Shown one piece after another: positions 46,101-53,857 of a stretch of DNA of 64,000 bases. The translations under genes and the position numbers were made by a program. Each line of letters opens with the position of its first letter. Position 1 is the stretch's first letter. Below the pieces are notes generated by a model. It searched no databases. It worked only from the letters and a program-made list of their open reading frames with translations, and had not been told where the DNA came from. The DNA comes from Polyangiaceae bacterium (GTDB lineage Bacteria > Myxococcota_A > Polyangia > Polyangiales > Polyangiaceae). The stretch is from the NCBI GenBank assembly GCA_019637265.1, contig JAHBVY010000008.1, positions 1 to 64,000 on the forward strand. The letters run 5' to 3'.

Positions 46101-48015
46101 GCAGATGGTGGTGGTGGGCGACTCCAAGCAGCTCCCGCCGACCTCGTTCTTCCAACGCGCGGCGCAAGAGGACGAGGTGCTCGATGAAGATGAGGTGGTG
46201 GAACTAGAGAGCGTGCTCGACGAGGCGCTCGCCAAGAACCTGCCGGAGCAGACGCTCGGCTGGCACTACCGAAGTCGCCACGACGCGCTGATCGACTTCA
46301 GCAATCGTCACTACTACGAGGGGCGCCTCAACATCTTTCCTGCGGCGAGTCAGCGCGCGGAAGGGCTCGGCGTGGTGTGGCACGCCGTGCCTGACGGCGT
46401 GTACCTCTCGGGTGAGGCGCGCACCAACCCGCGAGAAGGTCAGGCACTGGTACAATACTTGGTGAGCGCGCTCAGGCGCCACCCGCCCGGCTCACGCACG
46501 TTCGGCGTGGTCACCTTCAGCATGGCGCAGCGGACGCTGATTGAAGATTTGCTGGAGGAGGCGCGCACCCTGCACCCGGAGATCGAGCCGCACTTCTTCG
46601 GTGATGAGGGCACGTTCGTGAAGAACCTGGAGAACGTGCAGGGCGATGAGCGTGACGAAATCCTCTTCAGCATTGGCTACGCCAAAGATGAAGCGGGCAA
46701 GCTGCGGATGCACTTCGGCCCGCTCAGCAACGTCGGTGGGGAGCGGCGCTTGAACGTCGCCGTCACGAGAGCGAGGCAGCAGCTCCGCGTGTTCTCGACG
46801 CTCACTCACGACCAGATCGATCTCGCGCGCACTCAGGCGGTGGGTGCACAGCACCTACGTCAGTTCTTGGAGTACGCCATGCGCCGCGGGAGTGAGGCAG
46901 CGCCGGCAGAGCTCGAGGCGAGCGAGCTCCCGTCGGCCTTCGAGCGCGATGTGCAGCGCGCGCTGACGGAGCGCGGCCACCAGGTGCACGCGGCGATCGG
47001 CTGCGGGGCTTACCGCGTGGATTTGGCGGTGGAGCACCCGGAGCGTCGCGGGGAGTACCTGCTCGGAGTCGAGCTCGACGGCCCCTCTTACGCTTCCGGG
47101 CAGACTGCGCGTGATCGCGATCGCCTGCGCGCGCAGGTGCTCGGCTCGCTCGGCTGGCGCATGCACCGGGTGTGGTCGGCAGATTGGTGGTTCGATCGCG
47201 AGCGGGAGCTCGAGCGCCTCCACGCCGCGCTTCAAGCGTCGCTCGAAGCCCACGCGCAGCGCAGCGCCTCCGCGGTTCCCAGCGTGGTCCCGGCACCCAG
47301 CGAGGCTAGCGTATCTCCAACGGCACCGAGCGCGCCCGAGCCTGCTCCCCACGCCGTGAGCGATGCATTACCGCCAGGAAACGAGCCAGACGCCGCTGCG
47401 CGATCTCGGGCGGTGGAGCTACCTTCAGCTGGCGCACCCAGCGCCACGGCCCCGCTCAGCGATCCGCGGATCACCCCTTACCGCCTCGTCGCCCTCGAGC
47501 CGCTCAGCTCCGATCTGTACTCCACGCGAGCAGCCGCCCCGATCCGTGAGCGCGTCCTCGCCGTCGTGCGCGGCGAGGGGCCCATCCACCAAGATGAGCT
47601 CATGCGCCGCGTCCTCCGCTGCTTCGGCGTCGATCGCCTCACCGCCCGTCCTCGCCGCCACTTGGAGGAGGTGCTAGCCGGGCTGGAGCGCCGCGCGGAG
47701 CTCCGCCTTCGCGGTGAGTTCATCTGGCGAACAGACGTCGATCCGGAGCGCTACACGATAGTTCGAGGAACTGATGAATCAGGGTACACCCGGTCCATCG
47801 ATCAGATCGCTCCGGAGGAGCTCGCGGCGGGCGCCGCCTTGATCCTGAGCGACAACCTCGCGCTCCCGCGCGTCGCGCTCGTCCGCGAAACAGCGCGCCT
47901 CTTCGGCTCTGGCGTGGGCAGCGCCGTCACCGCCTCCATCGAGGCCGCGCTCGCGCTGCTCGAAGCGCGCGGTCTGTGCGCCAGTGAAGGTGACCGGATC
48001 CGTTGGCGGGGGTAG
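43192..48015 (+). CDS. Giant DUF4011-helicase-Vsr/DUF3320 protein (Hhe-like, candidate phage defence)
   Basis: A 1607-residue protein. The DUF4011 N-terminus is FRRWKERLLDLSMRNRLLNF (about 20-39). A superfamily-1 helicase has Walker A GPPGTGKSQT (about 327-336), VLFVSEKMAALEVV, Walker B VFDEASQI (about 950), GDSKQLPP and the C-terminal motif VQGDERD. A Vsr/REase-like nuclease follows from about 1253 (VDLAVE, then GVELDG). A low-complexity linker leads to a DUF3320-like tail (about 1470-1600). The same architecture is known as the single-gene Hhe antiviral system. Start GTG at 43192. It sits after an antitoxin remnant. Confidence 0.85.
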   Translation: MLLVDAEPIKARAESASARFRRWKERLLDLSMRNRLLNFRVGAKGALPLEVPDLVRFGELFASDARFHLCPTDAPLGEAADAAFVRSMDETTRTRLSLDLDRKLLHVQLPIDEFEQRARHVVRAARSDLEEGGANTLYLALGMLRWFEEESGPARYAPLLLYPATLEIDRMRKQARLARLAEDPLANVTLIEKLRQDFGVDLSALAAFDTDDGGLDVASLLQSVRLAIAAKPHWEVLEVGAIGLFTFTKFLMWNDLAENEARFLQNPIIRHIVEREPILVNQPDLVEPAALDWELAPASLPTVMDADSTQLSAVVSALKGRSFVLQGPPGTGKSQTITNLIAAALAEGKSVLFVSEKMAALEVVKRRLEATLLGDFCLELHSHKSQKKDVIASLCRSLDRATRTEPGPWEERGEELAALRQGLGAHVRALHTPRPNGQPFYLMSARLLELEQIADLRVPAPGVEAMSASELRARSEAIAALAVAGAEVAPAASHPFRHATVAAWSGAMEEAVLEAAAAGERAIPIVLAADGRLWGLLGLPASARKPSEARAVCEYVLAALEGPVPPAALREGWSGVAEAARAYASLSRARDAEWAELSARWTGALFTLDLEALHRRYVAWATAFILFRWLFLFTARRALAKVASGGLGAATSIRSDLARAVELRRQESALSQAGQRLEPELGRAWRMPDGAEALCVLVARGDRVAAAIVRISNGQDLPGRLLGADRVSLLEAARHADEARGAWEGARARLSELLVLQGAPGEGEAGADEAWGQLALGWRQEIRRLRPYCHYRAVMIQAESAGLAAWAALHHVGQCSAAELPALFEKNELARWVAATRDADEALRGFDGAAHHHLVERFAALDREHIERSRAWVVSRLEARLPGPRAGAVASSEPGILRREQQKKTRHLPVRRLLQAIPTLLPRLKPCLLMSPLSVAQYLSAEGPPFDLVVFDEASQIGTHDAIGALARGKQMVVVGDSKQLPPTSFFQRAAQEDEVLDEDEVVELESVLDEALAKNLPEQTLGWHYRSRHDALIDFSNRHYYEGRLNIFPAASQRAEGLGVVWHAVPDGVYLSGEARTNPREGQALVQYLVSALRRHPPGSRTFGVVTFSMAQRTLIEDLLEEARTLHPEIEPHFFGDEGTFVKNLENVQGDERDEILFSIGYAKDEAGKLRMHFGPLSNVGGERRLNVAVTRARQQLRVFSTLTHDQIDLARTQAVGAQHLRQFLEYAMRRGSEAAPAELEASELPSAFERDVQRALTERGHQVHAAIGCGAYRVDLAVEHPERRGEYLLGVELDGPSYASGQTARDRDRLRAQVLGSLGWRMHRVWSADWWFDRERELERLHAALQASLEAHAQRSASAVPSVVPAPSEASVSPTAPSAPEPAPHAVSDALPPGNEPDAAARSRAVELPSAGAPSATAPLSDPRITPYRLVALEPLSSDLYSTRAAAPIRERVLAVVRGEGPIHQDELMRRVLRCFGVDRLTARPRRHLEEVLAGLERRAELRLRGEFIWRTDVDPERYTIVRGTDESGYTRSIDQIAPEELAAGAALILSDNLALPRVALVRETARLFGSGVGSAVTASIEAALALLEARGLCASEGDRIRWRG

Positions 48016-48079
48016 GCAAGCCACCGAACGACTGCGGCGTCGCGCGGCGCGCGGCGGCTGTACCAACCCCCCGATCGAG

Positions 48080-49612
48080 CTACTTCTTCGTCGCCTGGGT
48101 AGCCTGACTCTTGCTGACCGACAGCGGCAGCGAGAGATCGCCCGAGAGCACGCTGTAGACCTGCTCGACGCGCAAGACGTGCGCGTGGCCGCTGCCATCC
48201 ACGCGCATCTGCGCGGTGAGCGCGTCGTAGGAGAAGCCCTCCACGCCGCGCAGGTGCCACGCGGGGATCACCACGCTGAGCTCGTCGCCGTTCGCGAAGG
48301 TGTGGTAGCCGGGCGAGTCGAGGTACATGTGCATCGGCGCGGTCGGTGGCAGCATGCTCTCGTCGCTCTGCGAGGGGACGGAGAAGCCGGCGGGGGAGCC
48401 TGTGTCCTCGACCAGCACGGCCCAGTGCACGTGGTAGAAGCCGCCGTCATTGCTGTAGTCTCCGTCGCGGGTCTCGTCCCAGAGCGGTGTGTCGTCGAAG
48501 TCGGGGTGCGAGGTCACGGCGAGCACGACGATGCCTTCGATGCCCTTGAAGCCGAGCGCTGAAGGAGGGATCGTGGTGGGGAACACGTAGCCGAGCACCG
48601 GCGCGCCATCGACGCTGCCCACGGGCTCTGGCTCGACGCTGCCGATAGCGCCGCTCACGCGCATCGAGAGGATGAAGCTGTCTTGCTCGGCCGAGTAGCG
48701 CGCGACCGCAGCTTGCACATCGAATGGATCGCTCAGCTCGCTCGGGATCTCGGTGACCGTGCGTGAAGGCCAGCTCGAGGTCGGCGCGCTGCTCGCTCCC
48801 GTGAGCGCGGTGGAGAGGGCGCCCCCGTCGACCGCGGAGATCAACCCGTGCACCGCGACGAACGGCGTCTCTCCGCTTGTGTCGACCTGCATGTACGCGA
48901 CCACGCCGCCCACCTGAAGGTCAAAGCGACGCCCTATCCGATCGCTCGGGACGATCACGCGGATTTTGTCAGCCTGCTCGACGATCGTGAAGCCTGGAGA
49001 GTCGAGGTACATCGGCATCGGCGCGGTCGGCGGGAGCACCGAGCCCTCGCTCACTTGGCGCGAGGCGAGCCCAGCGGGGGCGCGCGCGTCCTCGACCAAG
49101 ACCACCCAATGCGCGTGGTAAATCGCGCCGTCGTCGTCGTAGTCCGCGTTGCCGTCTTCGTCCCAGAGCGGTGTGTCGTCGAAGTCAGGGTGCGAGGTCG
49201 CCGCGAGCGCGACGGTGCCCTCCACGTCGTCGAAGCCCACGTCGGTCGGGCGGAGGTTGGTGAGGAACACGTAGCCAAGGACGGGCGCGCCGTGGACCTG
49301 CCCCGCGGGCGTCGGCTTCACGCTGCCGGCGTCCCCTTGGACGTGCATTTCGAAGACCACGCTATCGCTCGCGGCGTCGTAGCGCACGTCGAGCGCGCGC
49401 GCGTGAAGTGACGCCTCGTTCGCATAGGGGAGCTCCGATCGAGGCTCCTCAGGATCTTCATCGCTGCAGCCGATCACCAGGGCCGCGCTCGCTGCGAGCA
49501 GCATGAGCAAGCACAGGGCGATCGACGCTCGCTGGCTCGCGCGGCCTCGCGCGCGGGGCTCGGCATGCTCCTCGGCGGTTTGTCGGCGTCTTTTTCGGAA
49601 TGACTCGATCAT
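48080..49612 (-). CDS. Lipoprotein with two tandem copies of an uncharacterised domain
   Basis: A 510-residue lipoprotein (lipobox VIGC, Cys49). Two ~220-residue repeats share GAPVLGYVF, then HPDFDDTPLWDE, an Asp-rich turn (DEDGNADYDDDG or DETRDGDYSNDG), YHxHWxVLVED, and PPTAPMPMYLDSPGF (PPTAPMHMYLDSPGY in copy 2). The Asp turns may bind Ca2+. I do not recognise the family. ATG at 49612 follows AGAGGAGCT and was chosen over 49633. Two inverted 20-bp operator-like sequences lie upstream, so it is probably regulated. Confidence 0.78.
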   Translation of the reverse strand: MIESFRKRRRQTAEEHAEPRARGRASQRASIALCLLMLLAASAALVIGCSDEDPEEPRSELPYANEASLHARALDVRYDAASDSVVFEMHVQGDAGSVKPTPAGQVHGAPVLGYVFLTNLRPTDVGFDDVEGTVALAATSHPDFDDTPLWDEDGNADYDDDGAIYHAHWVVLVEDARAPAGLASRQVSEGSVLPPTAPMPMYLDSPGFTIVEQADKIRVIVPSDRIGRRFDLQVGGVVAYMQVDTSGETPFVAVHGLISAVDGGALSTALTGASSAPTSSWPSRTVTEIPSELSDPFDVQAAVARYSAEQDSFILSMRVSGAIGSVEPEPVGSVDGAPVLGYVFPTTIPPSALGFKGIEGIVVLAVTSHPDFDDTPLWDETRDGDYSNDGGFYHVHWAVLVEDTGSPAGFSVPSQSDESMLPPTAPMHMYLDSPGYHTFANGDELSVVIPAWHLRGVEGFSYDALTAQMRVDGSGHAHVLRVEQVYSVLSGDLSLPLSVSKSQATQATKK

Positions 49613-49642
49613 GGGTAGCTCCTCTCGCCGCACGGCGGCGCT

Positions 49643-49712
49643 AATGGTTTAGAATCGAAACTATTAGAGCCGCCCTTGGAGTCCGTCAAGGAAGTTTCGA
49701 TTCGATACCATT
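49643..49712. repeat. Inverted pair of 20-bp operator-like sequences
   Basis: AATGGTTTAGAATCGAAACT (49643-49662) is repeated inverted at 49693-49712 with two mismatches. Each contains a GTTTnGAnTCnAAAC-type dyad (49647-49661 perfect; 49694-49708 one mismatch). They lie 31-100 nt upstream of the lipoprotein start and look like two binding sites for one dimeric repressor. Confidence 0.65.
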
Positions 49713-49990
49713 CGTGGCGATGGACCCGCGCCTGGTGTCAGGGCGAGCTCAACCAGTGCCGCGGGTCGGCGGCGACGAGCCCACGAACGGAGCGTCGAGC
49801 GTCACGCTGAACCGGGTGCTCGAGGGTGGTCGAACGTGGGATGGTGGGGCTGCGGGTCGCGAACGAACGCACCGCCTCCCACGGAGGGCTCCGGCCTGAG
49901 CTAGGCAAACCCCCCGATCGATCCTTGGATCGGCTCGCCATGGCTTTGGCGCTGGTTTGTTCGGCGTCGCTCGGTGAGCGCCGCCTGTTT

Positions 49991-50019
49991 AATGAAAACA
50001 AGAATCATTTGCATTTTTC
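49991..50019. promoter_or_regulatory. Candidate Fur box upstream of the ABC exporter pair
   Basis: AATGAAAACAAGAATCATTT followed by GCATTTTTC forms an AT-rich island. Read on the minus strand, GCAAATGATTCTTG resembles overlapping Fur 7-1-7 elements (TGATAAT). It lies about 150 nt before the start codon at 50170 and suggests iron control. Confidence 0.6.
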
Positions 50020-50169
50020 AAGGGGCTGGGGCAAGACTTCGTGTCGAAGGGACCGATGGGGCCCCTATGATTCCAGTAAGTAAATCTGACCGAACTCCGA
50101 CCTCGTGCTCGCTCTAGAGTAGTTGCCGCGAGGAAATAAGAGCGAGATGCTCAGCGACCAGGAGACGAG

Positions 50170-52025
50170 ATGACGACGGAAGCGCTGACAGAGGGTACGC
50201 CCGAACGTTCGCCTGATGGCGACGTGGCGGTGAGCCCGAGGGCTCCAGACCCGAAGGCCTTGGATCTGAAGGCTCAGCAGCGGGCTGACGCTCAGGCGCT
50301 CGCGGACCTGGTGCGCCCGGTGTCGGCGCGGCTGCTCGCGGGGCGCGCGCTCGCCGTGGTCTCCGGGAGCCTGGCTGTGGTGCCTTACGTGGCGCTGGTG
50401 CAGATGGGTCAGCTGCTGCTCGACGCGGCTCGTGAGGGCCGCGCTGCCGACTCGAGCGGTGTGTCCCGTTGGCTGAGCATCTTGGTCGGCGCCTTCTCGC
50501 TCCGGCTGCTGATTTACTTCGCTGCCCTGCTCATCACGCACCTGGCGGACATCAAGCTGGGGCACCTCATCCGTGGGCGCATGGTCGAGCGCTTCTCGCG
50601 GGTGCCGCTCGTGTGGTTCACCCAGGTGAACTCCGGGCGTGTCCGCAAGGCGCTCCAGGATGACATCGTCACGATCCACAACCTGATCGCGCATCGGCCG
50701 GTCGAAGCCACGAACGCGGTCGTGATGCCGCTCGGGCTGATGGCCTACGCGTTCATCCTCGACTGGCGGCTCGGGCTGCTGACGATCGCGACGCTGCCGC
50801 TCTACGCCGCCGCCATGGCGCTGGCGATGCGGGGGATGGGCGAGAAGACGGTGCAGATGGACAAGAAGCTGGGCGACGTCTCGGCGCGCATGGTCGAGTT
50901 CGTCACCGGCATCACCGTCGTGAAGGCGTTCGGTCGGGTCGGGCGAGCGCACCGCGCCTATCAGGGCGCCGCCGAGGAGTTTCAGCGCTTCTACTACGAC
51001 TGGGTGCGGCCGCTGATCACGGTGAGCTCGCTCGGCACCTCGCTCTTGGCGGTGCCGCTCATCTTGCTGATCAACTTGGGCGGCGGCGCGCTCTTGGTGC
51101 ATGGGGGTGTGGTCAGCGTGGCAGACGTCCTCGCGACTTCGCTGATCGCGTTGCTCATCCCGTACGGCCTCGAGGTGCTGATGAACTCGATGTGGGCGCA
51201 GCAGATGGCCGGAGCCTCCGCGCGGCGCCTGATCTCCTGGAGGTGCCCGTGCTGCCCAGCGCAGCCGAGCGCGCGCAGCCGAACGGGCATGATGTCCTCT
51301 TCGAGGGTGTCAGTTACTCATACGGAAAAGAGCCCGAGGCGGAGCTCGCGGTAGGCGATGTCTCCTTCACCCTCCGCGCCGGGACCATCACCGCGCTGAT
51401 AGGACCCTCGGGGTCGGGTAAGTCCACCCTCGCGTCCTTGCTCGCGCGCTTCGACGATCCGCGCTCCGGGCAGATCCGGATCGGCGGCGCGCCGCTCAAC
51501 CGAATCGAAGCGCTCTACTCGCAGGTGGGCTTCGTGCTTCAGGATCCGCAGCTCCCGTCGATCAGCCTGCGTGACAACATCGCGCTTGGGCGCCCTGATG
51601 CCACGGACGAGCAGATCCGAAGGGCGGCGCGCGCGGCGCACATCTGGGACGAGATTGACGCGCTGCCTGACGGATTGGACACGGTGTACGGCGCGGGTAC
51701 GGGGCTCTCCGGCGGGCAGGCGCAGCGCATCGCGATCGCGCGGGCCATCCTGGTCGACGCGCCGGTGCTCGTCCTCGATGAGGCCACCGCGCTCACCGAC
51801 CCGGAGTCGCAGCACCAGATCCAGCAAGCGCTCGCGGACCTCGCGCGTGGGAAGACCGTGCTGCTCATCGCGCATCGGCCAGAGGTGATCCAGGGCGTGG
51901 ACCAGATCGTGCTGCTCGAGCGAGGGCGCGTCGTCGCGACCGGTGCTCACGATGAGCTGCTCAGTCAACCGAGCTACGCGGCGCTGTGGCGCTCAGCGAG
52001 CCGTGAGCAAGGAGCCACCCCATGA
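50170..52025 (+). pseudogene. ABC exporter subunit (TMD-NBD), interrupted by a frameshift
   Basis: The N-terminal part (frame of 50170) has six membrane helices, then MNSMWAQQMAGASARRL at about 51230. The C-terminal part continues in another frame: LLEVPVLPSAAERAQ, then an intact nucleotide-binding domain (GPSGSGKST, LSGGQAQR, VLVLDEAT, IAHRP). A one-base loss near 51230-51245 explains the break. If real, the gene is dead or the NBD could be made separately. If a sequence error, it is a normal ~617-residue half-transporter. Its stop overlaps the next start (ATGA), so the partner is co-translated. Upstream Fur-box candidate. Confidence 0.8.
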
Positions 52026-53806
52026 AGCTGCCGCTCGTGGACATCATCCCGCGCCTTCGGCGCATGATCTCGAAGCCAGAGGCGCTCACCACGGCGCTCT
52101 TCGTCGCGGTGCTGAGCGGCGTGATCGAGGGCCTCGCCCTCGCGGCGCTCTTACCGGGGGTAAGCTCGCTCGCCTCGGGTGGCGTCGTGTGGGGCCTCAA
52201 GGCGAGCGGCTGGCTGTGGGTGTTCGCGATCCTCGCGGTCACGTCCTGCGGCGTGAGCTACCTGCGTGAGCAGCGCACCTACGCGGTCGCGCTGGATTTC
52301 CTCAGGAGCATTCACCGCCTAGTCGGTGATCAGGTCGCCAAGCAGCCGCTCGGCTGGTTCGCGCGGCCGCTCGCCGGGCGCCTGTCGCGGATGGTGTCGA
52401 GCGAGCTGATGAGCGCGGGGGAGATCTTCGCGCACATGATTGGTCCCCTCGTCGCGCGGTTCGTCGCCGCCATCGTGATCGCGATCGCCGCTTGGCTGTG
52501 GAGCCCGCTGCTCGGGCTGGTGCTCACGCTCGCGGCGCCGGTGTTCGTGCTCATCACGCTCGCTTCGACGCACCTGATGCGCAGGGGCAGCGCCATCCAC
52601 GAGCCGAAGGAGGTGGCGCTGGCGGGTCGCATCGTCGAGTACGCGCAGTGTCAGGCTGCGCTCCGCTCGTGTGGGCAGAGCAAACGATTCGAGCCACTGA
52701 CGAATGCGCTCGAGGAGACGCGCGCCGCGAAGACGCGCGCGCAGTGGATTGAGACCGTGGGTCTGCTCCTGAGCGGCGCCATGAGCCAAGGCGTGGTCGT
52801 GCTCTTGATCACCGTCACGGGCTCGCTCGCGACCAGCGGCACCCTCGAGCCCATCCCGGCGCTGGCCTTCATCGGGCTCGCGCTGCGCTTCACCTCGACG
52901 CTGTCGACGCTCACCGAGAGCGCGATGGCGCTCGAGTCGCGCCGCCCGCTGCTCGACGCCATCGACGAGGTGCTCACCGCTTCGCCGCTGTCCGAGCCTG
53001 ATGTGGCAGGCAAGCTAGCGGAGCCCGGCAGCCTCGAGCTGGACGGGGTGACCTTCGCTTACGCGGCGCGTGGCGAGGGCCAGGATTCGAAGGCAGCGGT
53101 GCTGAAGGATGTCTCCCTGTCGGTTCCAGCAGGCTCGATGGTCGCCCTGGTTGGCCCCTCGGGGAGCGGCAAGACGACGATCGCCCGCTTGCTCAGCCGC
53201 TTCTATGACGCCCAGTCGGGCGCCGTGAAGGTCGGTGGGCTGCCGGTCACCGAGCAGACCAGCGAGCAGCTGATGGCGCAGCTGTCGATGGTCTTTCAGG
53301 ATGTCTATTTGTTCGACGACACGCTGGAGGCCAACGTGGCTGTAGGCCGCGAAGGCGCTAGCCCGGAGGAGATTCGTGAGGCCGCCAAGCTAGCTGGGGT
53401 CACCGAAATAGCCGCGCGGCTACCCGGTGGCTGGCAGGCGCGCGTGGGGGAGGGAGGGCGCGCGCTGTCGGGGGGCGAGCGTCAGCGTGTCGCGATCGCG
53501 CGGGCGCTGCTCAAGCGGGCGCCGATCGTGCTCCTGGACGAGGCCACCTCGGCGCTCGACGTGGAGAACGAGGCGAACGTCACCCGGGCGATCGAGCGGC
53601 TGCGTCAGCAGGCGACGATCTTGATCATCGCGCACCGCTTGCACACCATCGCGTCAGCCGATCAGATCGTCGCGCTCACGGACGATGGCCGGGTGGAGGC
53701 GCAGGGCACTCACGACGAGCTGCTCGCCGCTGGCGGCACCTACGCGCGCTTCTGGGAGCGCCTGAATCAGGCGCAAGGGTGGCAGATCACGGAGGGAGGT
53801 GGCTGA
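52022..53806 (+). CDS. ABC exporter subunit (TMD-NBD), heterodimer partner
   Basis: A 594-residue half-transporter. Six helices (about 20-310) are followed by a full nucleotide-binding domain: GPSGSGKTT (about 378-386), Q-loop MVFQD, LSGGERQR, IVLLDEAT and IAHRLH. It pairs with the upstream subunit as type IV exporters do (YbtPQ/IrtAB-type heterodimers handle siderophores or haem). Iron-linked function is suggested only by the Fur box at 49991. ATG at 52022 overlaps the previous stop by 4 nt. Confidence 0.87.
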   Translation: MKLPLVDIIPRLRRMISKPEALTTALFVAVLSGVIEGLALAALLPGVSSLASGGVVWGLKASGWLWVFAILAVTSCGVSYLREQRTYAVALDFLRSIHRLVGDQVAKQPLGWFARPLAGRLSRMVSSELMSAGEIFAHMIGPLVARFVAAIVIAIAAWLWSPLLGLVLTLAAPVFVLITLASTHLMRRGSAIHEPKEVALAGRIVEYAQCQAALRSCGQSKRFEPLTNALEETRAAKTRAQWIETVGLLLSGAMSQGVVVLLITVTGSLATSGTLEPIPALAFIGLALRFTSTLSTLTESAMALESRRPLLDAIDEVLTASPLSEPDVAGKLAEPGSLELDGVTFAYAARGEGQDSKAAVLKDVSLSVPAGSMVALVGPSGSGKTTIARLLSRFYDAQSGAVKVGGLPVTEQTSEQLMAQLSMVFQDVYLFDDTLEANVAVGREGASPEEIREAAKLAGVTEIAARLPGGWQARVGEGGRALSGGERQRVAIARALLKRAPIVLLDEATSALDVENEANVTRAIERLRQQATILIIAHRLHTIASADQIVALTDDGRVEAQGTHDELLAAGGTYARFWERLNQAQGWQITEGGG

Positions 53807-53857
53807 CGTCCGAGGCGTTCGGCGATCCGCGGTGGCTCTCATATAGTCTGTGTGTGA

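Larger units (their letters stand above)
49613..50169. other. Divergent control region between the lipoprotein and the ABC exporter
   Basis: 557 nt with no convincing gene. It holds the inverted operator pair (49643-49712), a copy of the C-rich motif (49906-49924), the Fur-box candidate (49991-50019) and the start of the exporter. Short open frames are Arg/Pro-rich noise. Confidence 0.6.
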
